From Mesorhizobium sp. INR15 (GTDB lineage Bacteria; Pseudomonadota; Alphaproteobacteria; Rhizobiales; Rhizobiaceae), in NCBI RefSeq assembly GCF_015500075.1, contig NZ_CP045497.1:186001-250000 (forward strand): a stretch of 64,000 nt of DNA, written 5' to 3'. Both the position numbers and the translations under genes were made by a program. Below, piece after piece: positions 25,437 through 34,359 of the stretch. Below the pieces are notes generated by a model. The model was not told the DNA's origin. It did not search any database and saw only the letters and a program-made list of their open reading frames with translations. Numbering within the stretch: the first letter of the stretch is position 1; the number at the start of each line of letters is the position of its first letter.

Positions 25437-26672
25437 TCAGGCTCCGGTCCATTGCAGAATGTAGAGCCCCGCGTTGTAGTCCGTAATATACATTAGGCCA
25501 TCCGTCTGGACGTTTACGTCGCAGGTATGGATGACGCGATGACGATCGGGCCGTGTGTCGAGCCACTGCTCCGGCTCGCTGGGGACGAAGTAGCCGACTT
25601 CTTTCGGCTGAAACTGGTTGCGAATGTCGAACACGCGGACTCCGGCGTTCTGGTAAGTCGCGAAAACGATGTCAGAGCTTTGGAACATCCCCGGGCGGTT
25701 TTCGTGCAGATTATGTGGCCCGAAATGTCCTCCCTTTGCCACATAGTCCTGATCCGACGGTGTCGGTAAGGTCGCGATGGTAACCGGGTTCTCCGGCGCT
25801 CTTATGTCAACCACCCAGGTATACTTCATTGGCTCCTGATCGATGTCGAGCACGGCCTCATCAGCGACGATACAAAGACCTCGGTCGATGAGTGGCAGTG
25901 CGCTGTGGGTGCCGCCACCGAATGGAGGTGACCAATTCGTATGTGAAATCAGCTTTGGTGCCGACTTGTCCTTGATATCGAGCAGGGTAAGGCCGCCGTC
26001 CCGCCACGAAGCATAGGCGATATCGCCCGCGATCACGGCGTGGTGCAGCGCGACTCTTCCCGGCATGTCCAGTGTTTCGCCGCCGGCAGCCCACATGCCT
26101 GGCAGTGCCCAGCGTCCGACTTCGCGCGGCTTAGTCGGATTCTGCATGTCGATAACGATGAACACATGGTCGGTGTAGCCGTCGAGTAGGGCGGATGCAT
26201 AGGCGTAGCGATCGCCCACCCACCAGATGCGATGCAGGCCAAGGCCCTCAACTTCCATGAAGCCGATTGCACGGGGATGGGCCGGATCGGAAATGTCGTA
26301 TACGCGCATTCCGGCCGTGTAGTCGTCGCCACGCGTGCCGAACTTGCTCGAATGGACGCCTTCGATAGAATGTCCGTAATATTCGGTTTCCTTTACGTAG
26401 ACTGAATAGAAATTAAACTCCTCGACGACGAGCAGGATGTCATTCGCCGACTGGATGTGGACCGACCATGACCGTTTGTGCGTTGGCAGGAAGTTGACAG
26501 GTACTGGATTGCGGGGGTCGCGCACGTCGATGACGCTGACGCCACCGCTGAATACGTGGCTGACAAAAGCGTGACCCTTGTGGATCATGCATTGAATCCC
26601 GTCGGCGCGGCCCGCCTGGTTGGTTCGACCGACGAATTCGATATTCTTGGCGGCGTCATAGAGCTTGCTCAT
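25437..26672 (-). CDS. LVIVD-repeat beta-propeller protein of unknown function
   Basis: About 411 residues. Repeated short motifs of the type VSVIDVRDPRNPVPVNFL, MRVYDISDPAHPRAIGFM, IVIDMQNPTKPREVGRWA, LTLLDIKDKSAPKLISHT and VRVFDIRNQFQPKEVGYF occur every 50-60 residues, as in LVIVD/propeller proteins. His/Glu-rich spots (FGPHNLHENRPG, HRVIHTCDVN) could bind metal. No signal peptide is present, so it is probably cytoplasmic. I chose ATG 26672, which has AGGAAA 7 nt upstream; ATG 26690 has no ribosome site. It sits inside the tetronate operon between the GntR regulator and the kinase genes. A lactonase or isomerase role is possible but not shown. Confidence 0.75.
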   Translation of the reverse strand: MSKLYDAAKNIEFVGRTNQAGRADGIQCMIHKGHAFVSHVFSGGVSVIDVRDPRNPVPVNFLPTHKRSWSVHIQSANDILLVVEEFNFYSVYVKETEYYGHSIEGVHSSKFGTRGDDYTAGMRVYDISDPAHPRAIGFMEVEGLGLHRIWWVGDRYAYASALLDGYTDHVFIVIDMQNPTKPREVGRWALPGMWAAGGETLDMPGRVALHHAVIAGDIAYASWRDGGLTLLDIKDKSAPKLISHTNWSPPFGGGTHSALPLIDRGLCIVADEAVLDIDQEPMKYTWVVDIRAPENPVTIATLPTPSDQDYVAKGGHFGPHNLHENRPGMFQSSDIVFATYQNAGVRVFDIRNQFQPKEVGYFVPSEPEQWLDTRPDRHRVIHTCDVNVQTDGLMYITDYNAGLYILQWTGA

Positions 26673-26720
26673 GGGGGATTTCCTGCTCATGTGCTATCTG
26701 TTCGAGAGTTCAAGGCGCGG

Positions 26721-27416
26721 TCAGGATTGCGGGGCGAGAACGCCGCCCTTTTCCTTGAATTCTCCGTAGGTGTCGAGGTAGCGGCTTTTGGCCAACGGCA
26801 GATGTTCCCGGACCAATGCTATGAGCTTGGTCCGGTCGCTGGTCCGGCAGGCGTCGATCATAGCCCAATGGTCCTCGCAGACCCGTTCTAGAAATGAGCG
26901 GTCCATGTAGGGGTGGAATCGCACGGTCAAGGCACGAGTGGCGCATTGGTCGATCAGCTCAACCAACACAGCGTTACCCGATTGCATATAAAGATGTCTG
27001 TGAAACCGGTTGTTATGCTCGAATACGCGCTGCAGGTCGTTGTCGGTCACGGCTTGCTGGTGGTCCTCTTGAATGGCGACAAGCGTCTCCATCGCAGCCG
27101 TATTGAGGGGCAATGGAATGGATCCTACCGCAGTGGTCTCCAGAAGCAGGCGCACCGCGTAAAGTTGCTCGACATGCTCGGGCTTCAGGTCGAGAACCGA
27201 AGCGCCTTTGTTGCGCTGCCGATCTACCAGCCCGGCCTGTTCCAGCGCAACCAAAGCCTCACGCACGGCAGCCCGGTGCAAGTGGAACCGTTGCACCAGT
27301 TCAGTTTCGATGAGCCGCTCGCGCGGGTTGAGCCGTCCGAACACGATGTCATTGCGGAGGGCGTCGAAGATTTCCTGACCAGAACCTGACAAGGAAAGAC
27401 CCGAATTTGGTTTCAC
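26721..27416 (-). CDS. GntR-family (FadR/FCD type) transcriptional regulator
   Basis: 231 residues. The N-terminal winged helix has the conserved RERLIETELVQRFHLHRAAV...EALVALEQAGLV pattern (residues about 27-60). The all-helical FCD effector domain (about 85-215) carries the metal/ligand His residues in EHNNRFHRHLYMQSGN and CEDHWAMIDACRTSD. The GTG start (27416) overlaps the TGA of the aldolase gene, so it is co-expressed with the pathway. The 11-bp inverted repeat at 28216-28245, between this operon and the divergent importer, is its probable operator. Confidence 0.88.
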   Translation of the reverse strand: MKPNSGLSLSGSGQEIFDALRNDIVFGRLNPRERLIETELVQRFHLHRAAVREALVALEQAGLVDRQRNKGASVLDLKPEHVEQLYAVRLLLETTAVGSIPLPLNTAAMETLVAIQEDHQQAVTDNDLQRVFEHNNRFHRHLYMQSGNAVLVELIDQCATRALTVRFHPYMDRSFLERVCEDHWAMIDACRTSDRTKLIALVREHLPLAKSRYLDTYGEFKEKGGVLAPQS

Positions 27417-28174
27417 GGATTAAATCCTGCTAGCAAGGCTTTGGACGCCGCTGTCATGAGCCGCACGTCAGAACCGGTGACAAACAGGCGGAAGCCTACC
27501 TCGTGCATCCGCTGTGCATAGGGAGCGCCTTCGCAGGCAACACCGGCCATAATACCAGATTCGACTGCGCTTTTGGCGATGCGACCCAGAGCCTCGACCA
27601 CGACTGGGTCGTCCGTGTCCATACGTGGTGCGCAGCCGAGACTCGAGGCAATGTCGCTCGGCCCTGCAAACAGTCCGTCGATCCCCGGCACCTGGGCGAT
27701 GGCGCCGAGCTGCTCCAGCCCGCCCAGCGTCTCGATCATGGCAATGGCGAGCACTCCATCATTGGCCTTCGCTACGTAATCGTCGCCAAACACCAGACGC
27801 GCCCGGATCGGACCGATGCTCCGATTGCCAAGCGGAGGATAACGGCACGCCGATACGAGCAGCTCGGCCTCAGCTACCGAACTCACCATCGGGCAGATGA
27901 TGCCGCTGGCCCCGGCGTCGAGCAAGCGCCCAATGAGTGCGGGATCCAGCGCAGGCGGACGCACCAGGACAGTGGTGCCAAGGTTGGTCGTCACCTGGAG
28001 CAACCGAACCATTTCGTCGAAGCCGGTCATGGAATGCTGCATGTCGGCGACGAGGCAGTCCCATCCGACACGAGCAATCATCTCGCCCGACAGGGTCGAC
28101 GCGCTGTGCAGCCACGTTGTCCGGATTCCCCGGCTGCTCGGGCCGCTCAGCGTTTTAAGTGTATCGGTATGCAT
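27413..28174 (-). CDS. HpcH/HpaI aldolase-family protein
   Basis: About 253 residues. It matches class II pyruvate aldolases: WDCLVADMQHS near the N-terminus, the substrate Arg in TTVLVRPPALDPA, CRYPPLGNRSIGP (the YPP.G.R motif), MIETLGGLEQ (metal Glu) and GLFAGPSDIASSLG (metal Asp). Such enzymes cleave 4-hydroxy-2-oxo acids into pyruvate plus an aldehyde. I favour ATG 28174 because AGAGGA is 8-9 nt upstream; ATG 28180 is too close to it. It opens the minus-strand tetronate operon. The true aldol substrate is not known. Confidence 0.87.
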   Translation of the reverse strand: MHTDTLKTLSGPSSRGIRTTWLHSASTLSGEMIARVGWDCLVADMQHSMTGFDEMVRLLQVTTNLGTTVLVRPPALDPALIGRLLDAGASGIICPMVSSVAEAELLVSACRYPPLGNRSIGPIRARLVFGDDYVAKANDGVLAIAMIETLGGLEQLGAIAQVPGIDGLFAGPSDIASSLGCAPRMDTDDPVVVEALGRIAKSAVESGIMAGVACEGAPYAQRMHEVGFRLFVTGSDVRLMTAASKALLAGFNP

Positions 28175-28215
28175 CGGCATTTCCTCTCATCCGACAGCAA
28201 TAGGATTGTGCCGCA

Positions 28216-28245
28216 ATATTGTCAAATAATATTGTTTGACAATAT
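28216..28245. promoter_or_regulatory. Probable GntR operator between divergent operons
   Basis: Perfect 11-bp arms ATATTGTCAAA (28216-28226) and TTTGACAATAT (28235-28245) flank 8 bp. Within it, ATATTGTTTGACAATAT (28229-28245) is itself a near palindrome with the TTGT-n-ACAA style seen in FadR-type operators. It lies 42-63 bp from both start codons, so one bound regulator could silence both operons. Confidence 0.7.
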
Positions 28246-28307
28246 GCTCGACATTCTCTCTAGTGACCCTGTGGCCCCAGATCGATAATCCCGCCTAGGA
28301 AATCACT

Positions 28308-29897
28308 ATGTCGCCGGAAGCCCATCAGAACCTTGGAGCCGCGCCTCCGCCAGCAGAGAGCCTCGCGCCGGTGTGCCGCCTTGTTGGTGTAGGCAAGCGG
28401 TTCGGTGGAATCTGGGCCTGCCGGAGTGTCGATTTGGCGATCCGACCAGGCGAGGTTCATGCCGTTATGGGTGAAAATGGCGCTGGCAAAAGCACCCTCA
28501 TGAAGATGTTGCACGGTGTCTATGTCCCGGACGAGGGGCAGGTCGAAGTCGCCGGCCGCGTCGTCTCCCTGACATCTCCGCGGGCTGCTGAAGCTGCAGG
28601 CATCGCCATGGTGCCACAGGAGCTCGATCTCTTTCCCGACCTATCCGTTGTGGAGAACCTTTTCGTCGGGCGGGTCCGTCCACGCACGCGCTTCGGCACG
28701 TTCGACTGGGATGCAATGCGCCGACAGGCGGCGGCGGCATTCCAGCGGCTTAATGCGACGTTCGACATCGACGCGACTGTGCGATCGCTGTCGGGTGCCA
28801 ACGCTCAGATGGTGGAGATTGCGCGGGCTCTGATGCATGAGGCCAAGATCGTCATCCTCGACGAGCCCACGTCGGCCCTCACAGAACGCGAAGCGCAGCG
28901 CCTGTTCGGTATCGTAGGCGAGTTGACCCGCCGCGGGGTCGCCATAATCTACATCTCTCACCGGCTCGATGAGGTGTTTCAGATCACCGACCGGATCACG
29001 GTGATGCGGGACGGTGAGCGGATCCACACGGGCCGGACCAGTGAACTCGATATGGCACAACTGATCCAGATGATGGTCGGCCGTCCTCTCAGCAAACTCT
29101 TCCACCGCACGCCGCATCCGACCGGTGAGGCGCTGCTGGAAGTGCAGGGTCTGGGACGCACCGGCGTTTTCAAAGACATCTCGTTCACGCTGAGGCGGGG
29201 GGAAATCGTCGGCATGTCGGGGCTGATCGGCGCGGGACGGTCGGAAGTGGCGCAAGCCATCTTCGGCATCGCGCCTGCAACCGAGGGCAGCATCCTCATC
29301 GCGGGGCGGCCGATCATCATTTCCAATGCAAGTGCTGCCATCGGTCACGGCATCATCTATGTCCCCGAAGAGAGGCGCTCGCAGGGCCTCGTTCTGGACT
29401 ACCCGATCGACTGGAACATATCGTTCAGCGGCCTTGATCGCATCTCTCGTTCCGGGTTCGTCTCGCTTCGACGGGAACGGGAAATCGCGGAGCGTTTCCG
29501 CTCACTCTTCACCATACGAAGCAGCAGCCTGAAGGCTCCGGTCCTGTCACTGTCCGGTGGCAATCAGCAGAAGGTATTGCTTGCTAAGGCCCTGGCCGTT
29601 GAACCCGAGATCATCCTGCTCGACGAACCGACCCGCGGGGTCGATGTCGGCGCCAAAGCCGAGATCTACCGGATCATCGACGATCTCGCGGCTGCTGGAA
29701 AAGCCGTGCTGATTGTGTCGTCGGAAATGAACGAGTTACTGTCCATGGCGGATCGTATCCTCGTGATGCATCAGGGCCGGCTGAACGGGAACTTTCAAGG
29801 GCCGGACTTCTCGGCAGACGCGATCGGCGCCGCTGCGGCGGGAGTGGTGGCCGAAGCAACAGAAGACCCCGCTCTCCATCCGGGATCCGTGCAATGA
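28308..29897 (+). CDS. Sugar ABC transporter ATP-binding protein (RbsA type, two ATPase domains)
   Basis: 529 residues, typical for RbsA/MglA. Half one has Walker A GENGAGKST (near residue 51), signature LSGANAQMVEIARAL and ILDEPTSALTERE. Half two keeps a degenerate Walker A, GLIGAGRSEVAQ, as usual in this family, then LSGGNQQKVLLAKAL and LLDEPTRGVDVGAK. It energizes the importer formed with the permeases at 29894 and 30847 and the binding protein at 31922. AGGAAAT precedes the ATG. The stop overlaps the next start (ATGA). Given the divergent OtnC/OtnK operon, the cargo is probably a tetronate-type acid sugar (inference). Confidence 0.92.
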   Translation: MSPEAHQNLGAAPPPAESLAPVCRLVGVGKRFGGIWACRSVDLAIRPGEVHAVMGENGAGKSTLMKMLHGVYVPDEGQVEVAGRVVSLTSPRAAEAAGIAMVPQELDLFPDLSVVENLFVGRVRPRTRFGTFDWDAMRRQAAAAFQRLNATFDIDATVRSLSGANAQMVEIARALMHEAKIVILDEPTSALTEREAQRLFGIVGELTRRGVAIIYISHRLDEVFQITDRITVMRDGERIHTGRTSELDMAQLIQMMVGRPLSKLFHRTPHPTGEALLEVQGLGRTGVFKDISFTLRRGEIVGMSGLIGAGRSEVAQAIFGIAPATEGSILIAGRPIIISNASAAIGHGIIYVPEERRSQGLVLDYPIDWNISFSGLDRISRSGFVSLRREREIAERFRSLFTIRSSSLKAPVLSLSGGNQQKVLLAKALAVEPEIILLDEPTRGVDVGAKAEIYRIIDDLAAAGKAVLIVSSEMNELLSMADRILVMHQGRLNGNFQGPDFSADAIGAAAAGVVAEATEDPALHPGSVQ

Positions 29898-30850
29898 GCG
29901 CGCCCTGGTTCGATCGCGCGATCAAGAAGCCCGAGGCCGCCCCATTGGCATTCCTTGCGATCATTTCGCTTCTCTTGGGCCTCACGACTCCGGGGTTTTG
30001 GTCAAGCGCAAACCTCCTCAGCATTGTTAGTCAGGTTGCGGTCGTCGGTATCGTGTCGCTTGCGCTCAATCAGGTGATCCTTTCCGGCGAAATCGACGTC
30101 TCCATCGGATCTCTGCTGGCGGCGTGTGCTTTTTCCTATGCAAACGTCGCTCATCTTACCTCAAGTCCGCTCCTGCCACTGCTCGCAGCACTTGTGGTGG
30201 GTCTTGCGATCGGTGCGCTCAATGGCGTGATCGTCACGGTCGGTCGCGTTCCGTCGATCATCGCCACTCTCGGGATGCTTCTGGCACTGCGCGGAGTGGT
30301 TCTGCTGATAGGCGCCAATGGCGTTCTGTTGGTACCGGGCGGGGCGCGCATTTTCGGGCTCGGCAGCATCGCAGGCCTGCGCGTGCCCATCTTGATCCTG
30401 ATTCTAGCATTCATTCTGTTCGATTTCATCAATCGCAACACCGAATGGGGGCGCGACATACTCGCTGTCGGCAGCAATGGCAGGGCGGCGGACGTGGTCG
30501 GGCTGCGCGCGGGCTTCGTGAAGTTTAGGTGCTTTCTCGCGACCGGTCTGGGCTGCGGCCTCGCGAGTGCAATCTTCGCGGGCCAGAGCGGCGAAATCCA
30601 GGCGACCGCAGCGACCGGATTCGAGCTACAATGCATTGCCGCTGTCGTTCTGGGTGGCACCAGCATCACGGGCGGGCGAGGCTCTACCTTTGCCCCCGTG
30701 ATTGGGGCGCTGCTTGTCGGCGTGATCTTAAACGCCCTCACACTCAACAACGTCCCCGGGACGTTCGAGCAACTGGTCCTCGGCCTGCTGATCCTTCTGG
30801 CGATCTCGGTCGACGCCCTGCGTTTCCGTGCATCCAGGAGGCTTTCATGA
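29894..30850 (+). CDS. Sugar ABC transporter permease (RbsC type)
   Basis: 318 residues, mostly hydrophobic, with eight to ten membrane spans. The family signature EIDVSIGSLLAACAFS is near residue 63 and the conserved loop VLGGTSITGGRGSTFAPVIG (ATPase contact, EAA-like) near 252. Starts and stops overlap by 4 nt with both neighbours, so it is the second gene of a tight operon. It is one of two non-identical permeases, which probably form a heterodimer in the inner membrane. Confidence 0.9.
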   Translation: MSAPWFDRAIKKPEAAPLAFLAIISLLLGLTTPGFWSSANLLSIVSQVAVVGIVSLALNQVILSGEIDVSIGSLLAACAFSYANVAHLTSSPLLPLLAALVVGLAIGALNGVIVTVGRVPSIIATLGMLLALRGVVLLIGANGVLLVPGGARIFGLGSIAGLRVPILILILAFILFDFINRNTEWGRDILAVGSNGRAADVVGLRAGFVKFRCFLATGLGCGLASAIFAGQSGEIQATAATGFELQCIAAVVLGGTSITGGRGSTFAPVIGALLVGVILNALTLNNVPGTFEQLVLGLLILLAISVDALRFRASRRLS

Positions 30851-31836
30851 GCCAGTCATCCTCGCGGCCGACGTCTCCCGCAGGGGTGCCGCCACGACGC
30901 AGCTTCGCTTTCACGCGGACACATGGCCTGTTACTTCTGCTGTTTGTCGAACTCGCCGGGCTGGGTGTGCTGGTCCCTGGATACCTCGATCCAGGCAGCC
31001 TGCTCGACACGTCCCGAACCTTCATCGAGACCGGAATTCTGGCACTCGGCATGACCTTCGTGATTGTCTCGGGGGGCATCGATCTATCCGTGGCCTCCCT
31101 TCTGGCACTTGTCTCGGTCGTGCTCGGCCTATCCTATCAGGCCGGGCTGCCGCTTCCGGTCTCCATGCTGCTCGGGGTGGCGACGGGGGTAGGTGGAGGC
31201 CTCATCAACGGTGCCGCCATCGCCTATCTCGGTCTGCATCCGTTCGTTGTAACGCTCGCCACAATGGCCATCTACCGCGGTGCAGCCTATGCCATTTCCA
31301 ACGCGGCGGCCGTCTCGGATTTTCCGCCCTGGTTCACGAACATTGGCCAGTCCTATTTCGGGGGTGGATACGTTCCGATCCAATTGCCAGTCCTGATCAT
31401 TGCCGCTTTGAGTTGCTGGTTGCTGCTTGATCGAACGAGCTTCGGGCGCCGTGTCTACGGCATTGGCGCGAACGAGCTCGCGACCCGTTTCTCCGGCGTT
31501 CCCGTGGAGCGCGTGAAGCTCGCCATCTACGGACTGATGGGTGGTCTCGTCTCGGTTGCAGCCATCGTTCAAACCGCCCGGGTCTCGACTGCCCGGGCTA
31601 ACGCCTCGATCGGGCTGGAACTGCCGGTCATCGCAATGGTGGTACTGGGAGGCACCAAGATCACGGGCGGTGCTGGCACCATTGGCGGGACGATGCTGGG
31701 TGTCCTTGTGCTCGCCTATCTGCAGGACGGCCTCGCCTCGGCGGGCGTCCGTAACGACTGGGGGCTCGTAATCGTCGGCAGCTTCCTGATTGTCGGAGTG
31801 TTGGCGAACGAGTTTTTCCGCCGCGCGCCTCGCTGA
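30847..31836 (+). CDS. Sugar ABC transporter permease (RbsC type), second subunit
   Basis: 329 residues from ATG 30847. The conserved GGIDLSVASLLALVSV stretch is near residue 76 and VLGGTKITGGAGTIGGTMLG near 268, the same landmarks as the first permease. Multiple membrane spans. A longer frame upstream is the shadow of the preceding gene. The ATGA overlap with the first permease indicates coupled translation. It completes the transmembrane channel of the importer. Confidence 0.9.
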   Translation: MSQSSSRPTSPAGVPPRRSFAFTRTHGLLLLLFVELAGLGVLVPGYLDPGSLLDTSRTFIETGILALGMTFVIVSGGIDLSVASLLALVSVVLGLSYQAGLPLPVSMLLGVATGVGGGLINGAAIAYLGLHPFVVTLATMAIYRGAAYAISNAAAVSDFPPWFTNIGQSYFGGGYVPIQLPVLIIAALSCWLLLDRTSFGRRVYGIGANELATRFSGVPVERVKLAIYGLMGGLVSVAAIVQTARVSTARANASIGLELPVIAMVVLGGTKITGGAGTIGGTMLGVLVLAYLQDGLASAGVRNDWGLVIVGSFLIVGVLANEFFRRAPR

Positions 31837-31921
31837 GACAGCGCGTCGTCATGAGATCCCGCCGGATGGCGGGTCCTGTTCCGGCAGGTGGACCGGACAA
31901 CAATGCTTTGGAGGAAATGCC

Positions 31922-32956
31922 ATGACACACGACAAAAAACACCAGTCCAGACCGGTCTACGCCACACGTCGACAGGCATTGCTTGGCTTGGGGGCAGGCC
32001 TATTGGCCGGCGCGTCCGGTCTGCTTGCCGCCCCTGCATTTGCAGCTGGCCAGAAGGTCGCCTTCGTACCGAAGTTTACGAGCGATCCCTACTTCGTTTC
32101 GGCCAATCAGGGCGCTCAGGAAGCCGGCAAAGAGCTTGGTCTGATCGTGGAATATAACGGGCCTGTGGATGCCAACGTGGCTGGCCAGGTGGACATTGTT
32201 GACCGCCTGGTGCGCAGCCGTGTCGACGCAATCTCGATCTGCGCGCTCGATCCGACGGCCCTCGCTCCGTCTCTCATGCGCGCACAGCAAAAGGGCATCA
32301 AGGTCAACACATGGGATGCGGACGTGAAACCCGAGTCCCGTCAGGTGTTCCTCAACCAGGCATCCTATGCAGCGATCGGCGAGACCATCGCTGACATCAT
32401 GGCGAAGGGTGCCGGAACGTCCGGCGACTTCTTGATGGTGACGGGATCGCTGACGGCTTCGAATATGCTGGCGTGGATGAAGGCCATCAATGACACCGTT
32501 GCCAAGAAATACCCCGACATGCACATCAAGACGACGCTGCTCGGCGAGCAGGACATCGAGAAGGGCAAGAACATCACCCTCAATTACCTGCGAGCCAATC
32601 CCGATACCAAGGGTGTGTTTACAGTGGACGGCATCGCCGAGATCAGCGTCGCCGAGGCGGTGCAGCAGCTTGGCATGGCTGGGAAGATCACGATCTCCGG
32701 AATTGGCGTGCCCAATGCGATCCGCCCCTATATCAAGGACGGCACGATCAAGGACGCGGTGCTATGGAGCCCGGTCGATATTGGCTATGCGGCCATCTAC
32801 ATCACGAAAGCGCAGCTGGACGGAACGCTGGATCCGAGCAAAGGCATCGTCAAGGCCGGGCGCCTCGGCGACCTCAAGTTCACCGCCAACGATGAGATCC
32901 TGCTCGGGTCGCCGCTGGTCTTCAATAAAGACAACATCGGAAACTACAATTTCTGA
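31922..32956 (+). CDS. Sugar-binding periplasmic protein (RbsB type)
   Basis: 344 residues. The N-terminus has a twin-Arg pattern followed by a hydrophobic core (TRRQALLGLGAGLLAG) and an AFA cleavage site near residue 40, so export may be by Tat. The mature protein has the type 4 periplasmic-binding fold: VAFVPKFTSDPYFVSANQGA at the start, LVRSRVDAISICALDPTALA, and KGVFTVDGIAEISVAEAVQQ. GGAGGA precedes the ATG at 31922. Last gene of the importer run and followed by a GC-rich hairpin. Ligand not certain; a four-carbon sugar acid is inferred from context. Confidence 0.9.
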   Translation: MTHDKKHQSRPVYATRRQALLGLGAGLLAGASGLLAAPAFAAGQKVAFVPKFTSDPYFVSANQGAQEAGKELGLIVEYNGPVDANVAGQVDIVDRLVRSRVDAISICALDPTALAPSLMRAQQKGIKVNTWDADVKPESRQVFLNQASYAAIGETIADIMAKGAGTSGDFLMVTGSLTASNMLAWMKAINDTVAKKYPDMHIKTTLLGEQDIEKGKNITLNYLRANPDTKGVFTVDGIAEISVAEAVQQLGMAGKITISGIGVPNAIRPYIKDGTIKDAVLWSPVDIGYAAIYITKAQLDGTLDPSKGIVKAGRLGDLKFTANDEILLGSPLVFNKDNIGNYNF

Positions 32957-32993
32957 TGGCTCGACAAACGGCCCTTTGCAAGTGGCCTTCGGG

Positions 32994-33016
32994 GGCCGCC
33001 CGTTCACCGGGCGGCC
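32994..33016 (+). terminator. GC-rich hairpin after the importer operon
   Basis: GGCCGCCCG (32994-33002), a 5-nt loop and CGGGCGGCC (33008-33016) form a perfect 9-bp stem 38 nt after the binding-protein stop. No T run follows, so it may act as a weak terminator or as a 3' mRNA stabilizer rather than a classical intrinsic terminator. Confidence 0.5.
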
Positions 33017-33267
33017 GTTGGGGCTTAGCCGCCGTGGCCTTCGTCGGTAACGGCCACCGTATCCTCCAGCTTGATGAAGCTGCGGACTCGATGCAGCAAA
33101 GTGGCCTCAATCGAAAGGACCATTCCTGCCTCAAGCGGTCGATCGGCATGGTAAGCCTCGTATGGAACCGCCGAGCGTGCCGTCAACTAGAGGGATCGAT
33201 GTCGCCCCGATACTCGACGGCACTGGCTGAGGGCAAGTTGATACCCTTTCAAACCCGGATAAACCCA

Positions 33268-34236
33268 ATGAAAAATCCCAAAAAAGTTCTCGTCATCCAG
33301 CAAATCGCCCAGCCGGCCTTAGACCTCTTCTCGGCACGTGATGACGTCACATTTGAGGTGCTTACCGACACCAGCGCGGACGCCATCGCGGCGCGGGTCG
33401 GCGACGTAGATGCCATCACCATCCGGGATGCGCCGCTGCCCGCCACAGCCCTCGCGGGGGCCCGCAACCTTAAGGTAATCTCGCGCCACGGCGTCGGTTA
33501 TGACAATATCCCGGTCGCCTTCTGTTCGGAGCGCGGGATCCCCGTGACGATCATCGGCGACGTCAACGCCGTTTCGGTCGCCGAGCATACGTTGTTCCTG
33601 ATGCTGGCTGTCGCCAAGAATGGAGCCCGCTTCGACCGTGCCGTCCGGGCAGGCGACTTCGGTATCCGCACTCGACTCGCGACGGTCGAACTTCGGGGCA
33701 AGGCGCTTCTTCTCGTTGGATATGGCCGCATCGGTCAGGAATTCGCAACGCGTGCTCGCCCGTTCGGTATGTCGATCACGGCTTACGATCCTTTCGTGGA
33801 AAGGGACCGCTTCCCCGACGTACTCTTCTTCGATAGTCTGCAGGAGGCGCTTTCAAAGGCAGACGTAGTCTCGCTGCATGTGCCGTTAGGCGAAAAGACC
33901 CGCAACCTAATCGATGCGGATGCGCTGACCCAAATGAAGCCAGGTTCGATTCTCCTCAATGCTGCGCGGGGTGGTATCGTTCACGAGCCTTCGTTGATCG
34001 CCGCACTGGACGCCGGCCATCTGCACGGGGCCGGACTGGATGTGTTCGCGCGCGAACCGCTGCCCGCCGGCGATCCGTTACTGGCCCGTGAGGACATCGT
34101 GTTTAGCCCGCACTGCGCTGCGCTTACATCGGAGTGTCTGGTCGAAATGGGCAAGGCGACGGTTCGCAACGTGCTGGCCGCGTTCGACGGATCGCTCGAC
34201 ACAGCTTTGGTAGTCAACCGTTCTTCGCTAGTCTAA
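33268..34236 (+). CDS. D-2-hydroxyacid dehydrogenase (SerA/phosphoglycerate dehydrogenase-like)
   Basis: 322 residues. The NAD motif GYGRIGQEFATRA is near residue 151. The catalytic Arg is in LNAARGGIVHE, Glu in the FAREPLPAGDPLL segment and His in FSPHCAALT. The first domain has NLKVISRHGVGYDNI. No C-terminal ACT domain is present, so it is not the regulated SerA. It probably oxidizes or reduces a 2-hydroxy acid. Its place behind the importer suggests it supplies the keto-acid for the OtnK/OtnC steps, a job normally done by another family (LtnD/DenD-type) in known tetronate operons. ATG 33268 is chosen; longer readings cross non-coding sequence. Confidence 0.87.
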   Translation: MKNPKKVLVIQQIAQPALDLFSARDDVTFEVLTDTSADAIAARVGDVDAITIRDAPLPATALAGARNLKVISRHGVGYDNIPVAFCSERGIPVTIIGDVNAVSVAEHTLFLMLAVAKNGARFDRAVRAGDFGIRTRLATVELRGKALLLVGYGRIGQEFATRARPFGMSITAYDPFVERDRFPDVLFFDSLQEALSKADVVSLHVPLGEKTRNLIDADALTQMKPGSILLNAARGGIVHEPSLIAALDAGHLHGAGLDVFAREPLPAGDPLLAREDIVFSPHCAALTSECLVEMGKATVRNVLAAFDGSLDTALVVNRSSLV

Positions 34237-34359
34237 AGCGTGTCGCGATTGACTGGCCTTATAGCCGGCCGCTTTAAAGGAGTTTCTGCATTCGGTTGGC
34301 TCGGACAGATAACAGATGTCGCCGAGAGCCTCGCAAAGTGCGTCGAAAGTTCTTGCTGG

